NCBI RefSeq assembly: GCF_005048225.1
Contig: NZ_SUNI01000004.1
Location: forward strand, 124,001-188,000
Length of the DNA: 64,000 bases
From: Paracoccus gahaiensis
GTDB taxonomy: Bacteria > Pseudomonadota > Alphaproteobacteria > Rhodobacterales > Rhodobacteraceae
Direction of reading: 5' to 3'
Part shown: piece by piece, positions 36,792 to 45,084 of the stretch
How positions within the stretch are numbered: position 1 is the stretch's first letter
How the letters are laid out: every line of letters starts with the position of its first letter
The notes under the pieces: model-generated
Told to the model about the DNA's origin: nothing
What the model saw: the letters and a program-made list of their open reading frames with translations, nothing else
Databases searched by the model: none
Program-made: the position numbers and the translations under genes

Positions 36792-38114
36792 ATGGATAAA
36801 CTTGACTCGATCGCCCGCCGCCTGTCGCAGCTGCGGCTGGTCACCTATCACGGCCGCGTCCAGTCGATCCGCGCAGGCCTGATCAGCGTCGAGGGGCTGA
36901 ACGACCGCGCCTCGGTGGGCGATCGGGTGCGCATCGCGCTGACCGAGGGCGATCTGGGCGCCGAGATCGTGGGCCTGACGCCCCGCAGCGCGCAGGTCCT
37001 GCCCGAGGGCCCGATCGAGGGCCTGTCGGTGGGCGCCGCGGTCGAGCTGCTCTTCGCGCCGCGAATCGCGCCTTCGGACGACTGGATCGGGCGGATCATC
37101 GATCCTTTCGGCCAGCCGCTGGACGGGCGCCCGCTGCGCCCCGGCCCGGTCGCGCGCGGCTTTCGCAGCGAGGCACCCGATGCCGTCACCCGCCGCCGTC
37201 TGGGGGGGCGGCTGGCCACCGGGCTGGCGGTCTTCGACACGCTGCTGCCGCTGGTGGCGGGGCAACGGATCGGGCTGTTCGCGGGCTCGGGCGTGGGGAA
37301 ATCCTCGCTTCTGTCGCAGATGGCGCAGGGCGTGCAGGCCGATGTGGTGGTCATCGCCATGATCGGCGAACGCGGCCGCGAGCTGCGCGACTTCGTCGAG
37401 ACGACGCTCGGCCCCGAGGGGATGGCGCGGGCGGTGATCGTCACCGCGACCTCGGACCGCTCGCCTCTCGTGCGGCGGCGCTGTGGCTGGGCCGCGATGA
37501 CCGTGGCCGAGCATTTCCGCGACCAGGGCCGCCACGTGCTGTTCTTGGCCGATTCGATCACCCGCTTTGCCGAGGCGCACCGGGAAATCGCCCTGGCGGC
37601 GGGCGAGCCGCCCAGCTATCGCGGCTTTCCGCCCTCGGTGTCGAACATGATCATGGGCCTGGCGGAACGCGCCGGGCCGGGGCCCGAGGGGTCGGGCGAC
37701 ATCACCGGGATCTTCAGCGTGCTGGTGGCGGGGTCGGACATGGACGAGCCGGTGGCCGACATCCTGCGCGGCACGCTGGACGGCCATGTGGTGCTGGACC
37801 GCGCCATCGCCGAGCGCGGGCGCTATCCGGCGGTGGACGTGGTGCGGTCGGTGTCCCGCTCTCTGCCCGATGCCGCCAGCGCGGTCGAGAATGCGCTGAT
37901 CGCCCGCGCCCGCGCCGCCCTGGGCGCCTATGCCGATTCTGAACTGATGATCCGCGCGGGCCTTTACGCACCCGGATCGGATGCCAGACTGGACGAGGCG
38001 GTTCGGCTGTTCCCGCAGCTGGACGATTTCGTGACCCGCCGCTGCGCCTCGGTTGCCGACAGCTTTGGCGCGCTGGAGGCGGCCCTGCGCCTGCCCCTGC
38101 GGGCACGGGCCTGA
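36792..38114 (+). CDS. fliI: Flagellar export ATPase FliI
   Basis: 440-residue F1-beta-like ATPase that energises export of flagellar subunits. Walker A FAGSGVGKSS lies at about 163-172, ERGRELRDFVE follows, and Walker B is HVLFLADSITRFA. The sequence is full length. The ATG at 36792 (MDKLDSIARR) has AAAAGG about seven bases upstream. It is divergent from flgB and is not followed by fliJ; the next gene is a Crp/Fnr regulator. Confidence 0.95.
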   Translation: MDKLDSIARRLSQLRLVTYHGRVQSIRAGLISVEGLNDRASVGDRVRIALTEGDLGAEIVGLTPRSAQVLPEGPIEGLSVGAAVELLFAPRIAPSDDWIGRIIDPFGQPLDGRPLRPGPVARGFRSEAPDAVTRRRLGGRLATGLAVFDTLLPLVAGQRIGLFAGSGVGKSSLLSQMAQGVQADVVVIAMIGERGRELRDFVETTLGPEGMARAVIVTATSDRSPLVRRRCGWAAMTVAEHFRDQGRHVLFLADSITRFAEAHREIALAAGEPPSYRGFPPSVSNMIMGLAERAGPGPEGSGDITGIFSVLVAGSDMDEPVADILRGTLDGHVVLDRAIAERGRYPAVDVVRSVSRSLPDAASAVENALIARARAALGAYADSELMIRAGLYAPGSDARLDEAVRLFPQLDDFVTRRCASVADSFGALEAALRLPLRARA

Positions 38115-38244
38115 TGGCGCGGCCATGCAACCATCTTGAAAACCGGTGCGTTGTGAGGCTAATGAATGTTAGAATTCCTCCACTGGGCATTGCACCCCGA
38201 ATCCCGATTTGCAACTGTCCGGTTGCCGAGAAAGTAGGGGCGGA

Positions 38245-38976
38245 ATGGCAATCACTGAGTATTTTGTCCGGTTTCTTCAAAGGCGTGACACCCTGCCGGA
38301 ACGCGATCTGGCCCGCCTAAGGTCTCTGCGAACCGAGCATGTGAGCTTTGCCCCCGGAGAGGTGATCGTCCCTGCCGACCGGTTGGCTAAGCGCAGCTGC
38401 ATGATGCTGCGCGGCATGTCCGCGCGGTCCCACAAGCTGGTGGGACGTCCCGACGAGCGCGTGATCACGGCCCTGCATGTGCCCGGCGATTTCGTCGATC
38501 TGCATGGTTTCGTGCTGGCCGGTCTGGAACATGCCGTGGTCGCGGTGGGCCCCGCCGAGGTCGAGTTCATCGACCACGAGGAACTGACCGAGATCACCGA
38601 GAACTTCCCGCATCTGACCCGGCTTTTGTGGATGGCGACGCTGATCGACGCGGCGGTGCATCGGCAATGGCTGGTGGCGGCCGCCTCGCTGCGCTCCAGC
38701 GCGCATCTGGCGCATCTTCTGTGCGAGATCTACAGCCGGCTGAACGCGGTGGGGGCGGCGGCCGATCACCGCTTCTCGCTGCCGCTGCTGCAACGAGAGC
38801 TGGCCGACATCCTGGGCTATTCGCCCATCCACGTGAACCGGGCGGTGCGCGATCTGCGCGACCGGGGGCTGATCCGCTGGTCAGGGGCCGATATCCGTAT
38901 CCTCGACTGGAAGGGCTTGGCGATGCTGGCGCGGTTCGACCCGGCCTATCTGGACATGGAACGGCAGAGCCGCTGA
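38245..38976 (+). CDS. Crp/Fnr-family transcriptional regulator
   Basis: 243 residues: an effector-binding beta-barrel (about 20-125, with FAPGEVIVPADRL and HVPGDFVDLHGFVLAG), a long dimer helix, and a Crp-type helix-turn-helix (about 170-225, LLQRELADILGYSPIHVNRAVRDLRDRGLI). There is no N-terminal cysteine cluster, so it is not an Fe-S Fnr. Ligand and targets are unknown. The ATG at 38245 begins MAITEYF. It lies 130 bases downstream of fliI in a locally AT-richer stretch, suggesting its own promoter. Confidence 0.9.
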   Translation: MAITEYFVRFLQRRDTLPERDLARLRSLRTEHVSFAPGEVIVPADRLAKRSCMMLRGMSARSHKLVGRPDERVITALHVPGDFVDLHGFVLAGLEHAVVAVGPAEVEFIDHEELTEITENFPHLTRLLWMATLIDAAVHRQWLVAAASLRSSAHLAHLLCEIYSRLNAVGAAADHRFSLPLLQRELADILGYSPIHVNRAVRDLRDRGLIRWSGADIRILDWKGLAMLARFDPAYLDMERQSR

Positions 38977-38983
38977 GGCGGCG

Positions 38984-39895
38984 CTATTCGCACAGCCGCC
39001 AGCCGCCGTTGCGGGCGGCGATGTCCAGATGCAGGTGGTCGTCATGGGCCGCGTTCGAGCCCGGGCCCAGAACGGTCGTGAACATCAGGCAGGCCGTGCC
39101 GCGCGCCGCCGCCAGAAAGCTTTCCTCGGGATCGCCGTCGCCAAGCCGGGGCTGCACCGGCACCGGATCGGCCCCTTCGAAGACGAAGCCCATCACATCG
39201 ACCGCATTGCCATAGCCATGTTCCGAGGGCTTGGGATCGGTCGCGCCCGTGCCCACGCGGGTGCGGCACTGATAGGCGGGGCCGGTCTGCAGCGCGGTCA
39301 GCCGCCGTCCCTCGGGCAGCGCGGCGGCGGCGGGGCGCAGGAATCCCTGCGCCCACAGCGCCAGCGACCGCGCCGTGGCGCAGCGCATCACCGGGCTGCC
39401 GGTCAGCTCGACGCCGGGCAGGATCTCGGTCACCCGGAGGGGCCGGGCGATGCCGCAATCGCGGTTGTCGGGATCGGTGACGGGCGGCTCGGGGGCGAAG
39501 CGCGTGCCCAGCACCCTCAGCGCCATGCGGCAGGCGGCATGGTCGCCATCGCTTTCGGCCAGGGTGAACCAGACCGGCGGGGCAGGGGGGCCGAAGGGCT
39601 CGGCGGTCGCGGCAGCAACCTCGCCGGCCTCCTCGGCGGAGGTGGTTTCGTCCTCGGCGGGGGGAATATCGGCAGATGGCGGGCCGGACGGGGCGTCGTC
39701 CTCGGCGGCAGGCACGGCGGCTTCCTCTGCGGGGGGCAAAGCCTCGTCGGAAACCAGTTCGTCAGGGCGTTCGGGCGGACGTTCGCCCTCGGGCAGCGCT
39801 TCGACCGCCTCGGCGGCGGGCGGGCGATCCTGCGCCCCGGCGGGCAGGGCCGCCGCCAGCGCCAGGATCAGCGCCAGCGGCCGGGCCGCGCTCAC
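38984..39895 (-). CDS. Extensin-like C-terminal domain protein, periplasmic
   Basis: 303 residues: a signal peptide (about 1-21, cleavage after GAQ or nearby), a long Glu/Ala/Pro-rich acidic region (about 24-105), then an extensin-like C-terminal domain. The domain contains SEHGYGNAVDVMGF and HDDHLHLDIA, histidine and aspartate patterns like those of LAS-type peptidoglycan peptidases. A metallo-hydrolase acting on cell wall is therefore likely but unproven. The start is a GTG that overlaps the upstream L,D-transpeptidase stop as GTGA, so the two are co-translated. Confidence 0.85.
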   Translation of the reverse strand: MSAARPLALILALAAALPAGAQDRPPAAEAVEALPEGERPPERPDELVSDEALPPAEEAAVPAAEDDAPSGPPSADIPPAEDETTSAEEAGEVAAATAEPFGPPAPPVWFTLAESDGDHAACRMALRVLGTRFAPEPPVTDPDNRDCGIARPLRVTEILPGVELTGSPVMRCATARSLALWAQGFLRPAAAALPEGRRLTALQTGPAYQCRTRVGTGATDPKPSEHGYGNAVDVMGFVFEGADPVPVQPRLGDGDPEESFLAAARGTACLMFTTVLGPGSNAAHDDHLHLDIAARNGGWRLCE

Positions 39896-41208
39896 GGCTG
39901 CGCCTCGTCCGGCAGCGGGACGACGAAGCCCTCGGGCAGGGCGCCGGTCAGGGCGTCGCTCAGCGGATCGCCCGCAGGCGGCGTCGCCGGCGCGTCGGGC
40001 GCGGTCGATTCGGTCGTGTCCTGTGGCCCGACCTGCGGCGTGGGTGCGGCCGCCGCGGGCGCTGCGGCCACCGGTGCGGCCAGCGGATCGGGCAGGGCCA
40101 GCGGCTGCTGCGGGTCGGGGGTGACGGGCTGCGCGGTGCCCTCGGGCAGGGCGATGGCGGCGACCGGGGGCGTGGTGGCGCGGCCCGCCCCGGTGACCTC
40201 GGCGATGGTGACGCCGCTGTCGAGGAACTCGACCGTGGTCCCGCCGATGGCGACCATGCGCGCCAGCTCCTCGGCATCCCAGTTGGTCAGCCGCACGCAG
40301 CCGTTCGAGGCGTTCTGGAACAGCTGCGAGGGCGTGGGCGTGCCGTGGATGCCGTAGGTGGGCTTGGTCAGCCCGATCCAGACCGAGCCCACCGGCCCGT
40401 TCGGCCCCGGCGGAATGACCAGCGGCGTGTCGTTGCCCGCCTGCCGGAAGTTCACGTCCGGGTTGTAGGTATAATTGGGGTTGATCGCCACGTTGCGCAC
40501 CTGATGCGTCCCCGCGGGCGAGGGCGTGGCGGTCGAGCCGATGGTGGCCGGGTAATCCGCCACCATCTGCCCGCGCGCGTCATATCCCGCGACGCGGCGG
40601 TTGTCCTTGTCGATGATGATCCGCGTCACCTGTCCGCGCAAAGGCGGATTGGGCGCCATCACCCGGATGGTCGCGCCGGGCACCATGGCGATGCCGGGAT
40701 TCAGGAAGGCGATGAAGCGCTCGTCCATGTGGAACCGCTCGCCCAAGCGCTCGGCGACGCTGGTATGGGACAGCTCGGCCATCAGCGCCTTTTCGGCGTA
40801 ATCGGTGGGGATCGACGCGACCAGCCCCGCCGCATCCTCGGGCGTGATCACATAGAACTGGGTGACGGGCCGCGTCGCATAGGATTGCAGCAGGTTCCAG
40901 ACATGGGGGTCCATGATCCCGTCCTGCGGCAACCCGGTGCGCCGCTCAAAGGCCTTGATCGCGCTCTGGCTCATGCCGCCCTTGAAGCCGTCGATCACGC
41001 CGGGCGAGGTGCCCGAGCGGTCCAGCAGCATCTGCACCTTGGCCGTCAGCGCCGAGCGCCCGCCGGGCAGATCGCCCCCGCCATATTGCGCCGCCTCGAT
41101 CTGGTCGGCGGTGAAGGGCAGGTCCTGCTGCTGCGCATGGGCGGGCAGGGCCAGGCCCAGGGCAAGACACAGGGCCAGCGCGAGTCGGGAGGCGTAAGAG
41201 CGGGTCAT
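39892..41208 (-). CDS. L,D-transpeptidase (YkuD domain) with peptidoglycan-binding domain
   Basis: 438-residue exported enzyme that makes 3-3 peptidoglycan crosslinks or attaches proteins to the wall. The signal peptide (1-25, ending AHA) is followed by a PG_binding_1-like domain (about 55-110, SGTSPGVIDGFKGGMSQSAIKAFE) and the YkuD domain (about 190-330) with His288 in YGIHGTP and the nucleophile Cys304 in SNGCVRLTNWD. The last 100 residues are a Pro/Ala-rich low-complexity tail. GGAG eight bases upstream supports the ATG. It is coupled to the extensin-like gene. Confidence 0.93.
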   Translation of the reverse strand: MTRSYASRLALALCLALGLALPAHAQQQDLPFTADQIEAAQYGGGDLPGGRSALTAKVQMLLDRSGTSPGVIDGFKGGMSQSAIKAFERRTGLPQDGIMDPHVWNLLQSYATRPVTQFYVITPEDAAGLVASIPTDYAEKALMAELSHTSVAERLGERFHMDERFIAFLNPGIAMVPGATIRVMAPNPPLRGQVTRIIIDKDNRRVAGYDARGQMVADYPATIGSTATPSPAGTHQVRNVAINPNYTYNPDVNFRQAGNDTPLVIPPGPNGPVGSVWIGLTKPTYGIHGTPTPSQLFQNASNGCVRLTNWDAEELARMVAIGGTTVEFLDSGVTIAEVTGAGRATTPPVAAIALPEGTAQPVTPDPQQPLALPDPLAAPVAAAPAAAAPTPQVGPQDTTESTAPDAPATPPAGDPLSDALTGALPEGFVVPLPDEAQP

Positions 41209-41300
41209 GAAAGCTCCATTTGTCTGCAACACAGCATCGGCCATATGGCGGATATCTGCCAGAGGAACCATCCCTCACGTTTCGGACAGAAGAGTCTTGC

Positions 41301-41337
41301 GTTCCACTCTGCGGAATGGCAGCCTGCATGGTGGAAC
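41301..41337. promoter_or_regulatory. Inverted repeat upstream of the TRAP operon, possible IclR operator
   Basis: GTTCCAC (41301-41307) and GTGGAAC (41331-41337) are perfect complements 23 bases apart. A further GGAAT (41313) also pairs as TTCC-N7-GGAA with the first arm. The repeat ends 17 bases before the dctP-like start. IclR-family operators commonly contain GGAA/TTCC half-sites, and an IclR gene is fourth in this operon. Prediction only. Confidence 0.35.
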
Positions 41338-41354
41338 TGGGAGGAGTTTTCACC

Positions 41355-42410
41355 ATGACTGCACCGTCTTTCACGGCGTTGATGGCGGGCGGGCTGATGG
41401 CCGCGCTGGCCACGTCCGCCGCCGCCGAAACCGTCCTCATCTATGGCGAGCCGGGTCCCAACCGGGGCGCGCGGGCCGAGGCCACGCAATGGTTCGCCGA
41501 TCAGGTGGCCGAACAGTCGGGGGGCGACCTGCGTCTGGACATCACCTGGGGGGGCGCGCTGTTTTCCGAACGCGCCGCCGTGCAGTCGCTGCGCGACGGG
41601 GTAGCCGATCTGGGCAGCGTCATCGGTGTCTACTTCCCGCAGGATCTGGTGGCCTATGGCATCGCCGACCTGCCGCTGGACAATCCCGACCCCTGGGTGG
41701 GGATGAAGGCCACCGACGCGCTGATGCGCAACAACGAACAGATCCAGGCCAACCTGGCCGCGCAGAACCTGGTCTATGTGGGCACCTACACCACCTCGGC
41801 GGTGCAGATGGGCTGCAAGGGGCCGGCGGTCACCTCGGTCGACCAGCTGGCGGGCAAGAAGGTCCGCGGCGTGGGCGCCTATGGCCAGACCTTCCGCGAC
41901 CTCGGCGCCACGCTGGTCGACATGACCGTCTACGAGGCCTATCAGGGGCTGGAGAACGGGCTGATCGACTGCACGCAGACCTATTCCTATCTCGTCGCGG
42001 CGCTGAAGTTCGACGAGGTCTTCGACAGCTACACCTTCATCGACTGGGGCCAGGTCGGCGCGCTTGGCATCGTCATGAACAAGGCGATGTACGACAACCT
42101 GTCGCCCGAGCAGCAGCAGGTCGTGATGACCGCCGGCGAGGGGCTGGCGGACGAGTTCGGCCGCATCATCGGCGAGGCGAATGCCGAATCGATCGCCATG
42201 CTGGAAGAGGCCGGGAAGGAGATCGTCAGCTTCTCGGACGAGGACCGCGCCCGCCTGACCGAGGCCGCCCAGCCCTATCTGGACGACTGGACCGCCCGCG
42301 CCGATGCGGCGGGCCTGGACGGGGCCGCCCTGCTCGAGGAATATCGCGGCCTGATCGCGCAATATTCCGAGGAACTGGACAGCCAGGGCTATCCCTGGGA
42401 TCGTGGCTGA
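41355..42410 (+). CDS. TRAP transporter substrate-binding protein (DctP family)
   Basis: 351-residue periplasmic receptor. The signal peptide (about 1-24, ending SAAA) is followed by a DctP fold: AVQSLRDGVADLG, VYEAYQGLENGLIDCTQTYSYLV. It delivers a carboxylate to the DctQM permease. The ligand is unknown; the adjacent beta-oxidation genes suggest a fatty, dicarboxylic or alicyclic acid. GGGAGGAG precedes the ATG at 41355. It is the first gene of the operon and divergent from the L,D-transpeptidase. Confidence 0.93.
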   Translation: MTAPSFTALMAGGLMAALATSAAAETVLIYGEPGPNRGARAEATQWFADQVAEQSGGDLRLDITWGGALFSERAAVQSLRDGVADLGSVIGVYFPQDLVAYGIADLPLDNPDPWVGMKATDALMRNNEQIQANLAAQNLVYVGTYTTSAVQMGCKGPAVTSVDQLAGKKVRGVGAYGQTFRDLGATLVDMTVYEAYQGLENGLIDCTQTYSYLVAALKFDEVFDSYTFIDWGQVGALGIVMNKAMYDNLSPEQQQVVMTAGEGLADEFGRIIGEANAESIAMLEEAGKEIVSFSDEDRARLTEAAQPYLDDWTARADAAGLDGAALLEEYRGLIAQYSEELDSQGYPWDRG

Positions 42411-42414
42411 TCCC

Positions 42415-42921
42415 ATGCGCCTGATCGAACGGACCCTGCTGGACCTGGCCGTCCTGGCCCTGATCGCCCTGGGCGTGGTGATCTTCGCCAATGTGGCGAT
42501 GCGCGCGGTGCTGGGCTCCAGCGTGCCCGACGCGATCATCATCGTGCGCGAGCTGATGGTCGCGGCCATCATCCTGCCCGTGGCGGCGGCGACGGCGGCG
42601 CGCAGCCACGTCGCCGTCACCTTCGTCAGCGACCGGCTGCCGGTGCGCCGCCGGTCGCAGCTGATCGTGCTGGGCCATGTGGTGGGCCTGCTGGCGCTGG
42701 CGCCGCTGATCTACGCCTCGTGGCGCGTGACGGCGCAGACCTACGGCTCGGGCGAGTTCTACTATGGCGACCTGAACCTGCTGCGCTGGCCCGGCGTGGC
42801 CCTGTTCCTAACGGGGCTGGTGCTGACCTGGGTGCGGCTGGCGATCCTGCTGGTGGGCGACCTGGCGCAGTTGCGGCGCGGCGACGCGATCCTCGACGCT
42901 GACGGAAACGAGGTGATCTGA
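42415..42921 (+). CDS. TRAP transporter small permease (DctQ family)
   Basis: 168 residues with four hydrophobic segments, beginning MRLIERTLLDLAVLALIALGV. It contains the REL motif region IIIVRELMVAAIILP and an ending near LLVGDLAQLRRGD. An in-frame GTG at 42403 overlaps the dctP stop and is an alternative start. It joins DctM in the inner membrane. Confidence 0.9.
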   Translation: MRLIERTLLDLAVLALIALGVVIFANVAMRAVLGSSVPDAIIIVRELMVAAIILPVAAATAARSHVAVTFVSDRLPVRRRSQLIVLGHVVGLLALAPLIYASWRVTAQTYGSGEFYYGDLNLLRWPGVALFLTGLVLTWVRLAILLVGDLAQLRRGDAILDADGNEVI

Positions 42922-44249
42922 TGGATGCCATGACGATCGGCCTTGTCGCGATGGCGGCGGTCCTGGTGCTGCTGGCGGCGCGCGTTCCCATCGCCTTCGC
43001 CCTGGCGGGCGTGGCGGGGGTCGGCACCTTCCTGGTCTATGCCACCCGCGCGGGCGGCTGGATGCCCGAGCGGGCGCTGAACCCGACCAGCTCGGTCCTG
43101 TTCTCGAACTTCTTCGACCTGGTCCATTCCTACGACCTGTCGATGGTGCCGCTGTTCGTGGCCCTGGGCAACATCGCCTTCTATGCGGGCATCACCACGC
43201 GCATCTACGACGCCGCCGCCGTCTGGCTACGGCAATTGCCGGGCGGCGTGGCCATGGCCTCGGTGCTGGGCTGCGGCGGCTTCTCGGCCATCTCGGGATC
43301 GTCCATCGCCTGCGCCTCGACCATGGGCCGCATCTGCGTCCCCGAGATGCTGCGCATGGGCTATGACCCGCGCCTGGCGACATCCTCGGTGGCGGTGGGC
43401 GGCACCTTGGGCTCGCTGATCCCGCCCTCGGTCCTCTTCATCCTCTATGGCATCTTCACCGAGACCTCGATCGCGCAGCTGTTCCTCGCCGGCATCCTGC
43501 CGGGCCTGCTGTCGCTGGCCGGCATGCTGCTGGTCATCGCCTGGTGGGTCGCCCGCGATCCCGCCGCCGCCCCGCGCGGCGAGGCTTCAAGCGCCAGCCG
43601 GATGGAGGCCGCCCTGGCCGCCTGGCCCGCCGTGCTGCTGTTCGTCGTCATCGTCGGCGGCATCTATGGCGGCATCTTCACCGCGACCGAGGCCGCGGCC
43701 GTCAGCGTCGTGCTGACCACGGCCATCGGCTTCGCGCAGCGCCGCCTGACGCTGGACGTCTTCTGGCGCGCGATCCGCGAAAGCCTGACGCAGACGGCGG
43801 CGATCTTCCTGATCGCGGGCGCGGCCAAGATCTTCGTCAGCTTCGTGGCCCTGACCGGCATGGCCGGCGCGGTCGTGGGCTGGGTCGCGGATGCGGAGCT
43901 GTCCTTCGCCATGCTGATGGTGGTGGTGGTGGTGATCTATCTGGTCCTGGGCATGTTCCTGGACCCGATCGGCATCATGGTCCTGACCCTGCCCTTCATG
44001 GTCCCGCTGGTCGAGGGCTATGGCCTGAACCTGATCTGGTTCGGCGTCATCGTGGTGAAACTGCTCGAGATCGGGCTGATCACCCCGCCCGTGGGCCTCA
44101 ACGTCTTCGTGGTCAGCAACGTCACCAAGTCCGTGGGGATCGACAAGATCTTCGCAGGCGTGACGCGGTTCCTGGCCATCGACATGCTGGTCCTGGTGCT
44201 GCTGATCCTCTTCCCCGTGATCTCGCTTCTGATCCCCGGATCGATGTGA
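42921..44249 (+). CDS. TRAP transporter large permease (DctM family)
   Basis: 442-residue ion-coupled permease with about twelve hydrophobic segments. It contains family stretches GCGGFSAISGSSIACASTMGRI and GGTLGSLIPPSVLFILYGIFTETSIAQLFLAGILPG, and EIGLITPPVGLNVFVV near the end. The ATG shares one base with the small-permease stop. It completes the tripartite transporter. Confidence 0.95.
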   Translation: MDAMTIGLVAMAAVLVLLAARVPIAFALAGVAGVGTFLVYATRAGGWMPERALNPTSSVLFSNFFDLVHSYDLSMVPLFVALGNIAFYAGITTRIYDAAAVWLRQLPGGVAMASVLGCGGFSAISGSSIACASTMGRICVPEMLRMGYDPRLATSSVAVGGTLGSLIPPSVLFILYGIFTETSIAQLFLAGILPGLLSLAGMLLVIAWWVARDPAAAPRGEASSASRMEAALAAWPAVLLFVVIVGGIYGGIFTATEAAAVSVVLTTAIGFAQRRLTLDVFWRAIRESLTQTAAIFLIAGAAKIFVSFVALTGMAGAVVGWVADAELSFAMLMVVVVVIYLVLGMFLDPIGIMVLTLPFMVPLVEGYGLNLIWFGVIVVKLLEIGLITPPVGLNVFVVSNVTKSVGIDKIFAGVTRFLAIDMLVLVLLILFPVISLLIPGSM

Positions 44250-45073
44250 TGTCCGATCCCCGCCCGGCCTACGAGCAGGACCGCGCCTTCGCCAGCACGC
44301 TGGCGCGGGGCCTGTCGGTGCTGCGTGCCTTCCGGGCGGGGGATGACGGGCTGACCAATTCCCAGATCGCGGAACGCACGGGCCTGCCGAAATCCACCGT
44401 CTCGCGGCTGACCTTCACGCTTGGCTGCCTGGGCTACCTGACGCAGCCGCAGCGCGCCGACCGCTATCGCCCCGGCCCCACGCTGCTGGCGATGGGCCAT
44501 GTGGCGGCGGCCTCGCTGGCCTTTCTCGATCCCGCGCAAGAGATGATGCAGGCCCTGGCCGACCGCACCGGCACGCTGGTCCTCTTTGCCGTGCGCGACC
44601 GCGACAAGGTGGCGCTGATGCGCACCTGGCGCCCGCAGCGCGTGGCCTCGATCTGGCTGGAGGTCGGGCACCGCCTGCCGGTGGGTGCCTCGTCCTCGGG
44701 GCTGGCGGTGCTGGGCGCCACGACCCAAGCCGAATTCGCGGGCCTGCTGGAAGACCGGCCCGAGGACCCCTTGGACGGCGGCACCCTGCAGGACCTGCGG
44801 CAGGAAGCGCGCGCCCAGTTGGTCGGGCAGGGCTATACCGTGGTGCGGCGCGACCTGCGCCACACCCGCACCATCTCGGCCGTGTCGGTGCCCTTCCGCT
44901 CGCCCCGGCTGGCGGGACCGGTGGCCTTTTCCTGCGGGGCGTTGGACGACGTGCTGCCCGACGACCGCATCACGGCCGAGGTCGGCCCCGCCCTGCGCGA
45001 CACCGTCGCCCGCCTGCAACGCCTCGTGGGCACCCAAGGCAGCCCCGCCTGGCCCGGCACGCCCACCGACTGA
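44249..45073 (+). CDS. IclR-family transcriptional regulator
   Basis: 274 residues. The winged helix (about 14-75, NSQIAERTGLPKSTVSRLTFTL) is followed by the IclR effector-binding domain (about 90-260), including WRPQRVASIWLEVGHRLPVGASSSG. The ATG shares one base with the dctM stop, so it is translated with the transporter it probably controls. The effector is probably an intermediate of the pathway encoded downstream. A candidate operator lies at 41301-41337. Confidence 0.92.
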   Translation: MSDPRPAYEQDRAFASTLARGLSVLRAFRAGDDGLTNSQIAERTGLPKSTVSRLTFTLGCLGYLTQPQRADRYRPGPTLLAMGHVAAASLAFLDPAQEMMQALADRTGTLVLFAVRDRDKVALMRTWRPQRVASIWLEVGHRLPVGASSSGLAVLGATTQAEFAGLLEDRPEDPLDGGTLQDLRQEARAQLVGQGYTVVRRDLRHTRTISAVSVPFRSPRLAGPVAFSCGALDDVLPDDRITAEVGPALRDTVARLQRLVGTQGSPAWPGTPTD

Positions 45074-45084
45074 AGGACACGCTC

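Noticed and set aside
36741..38126. 461-residue open frame antisense to fliI
   Set aside because: fliI motifs on the plus strand are complete; the antisense product is low-complexity.
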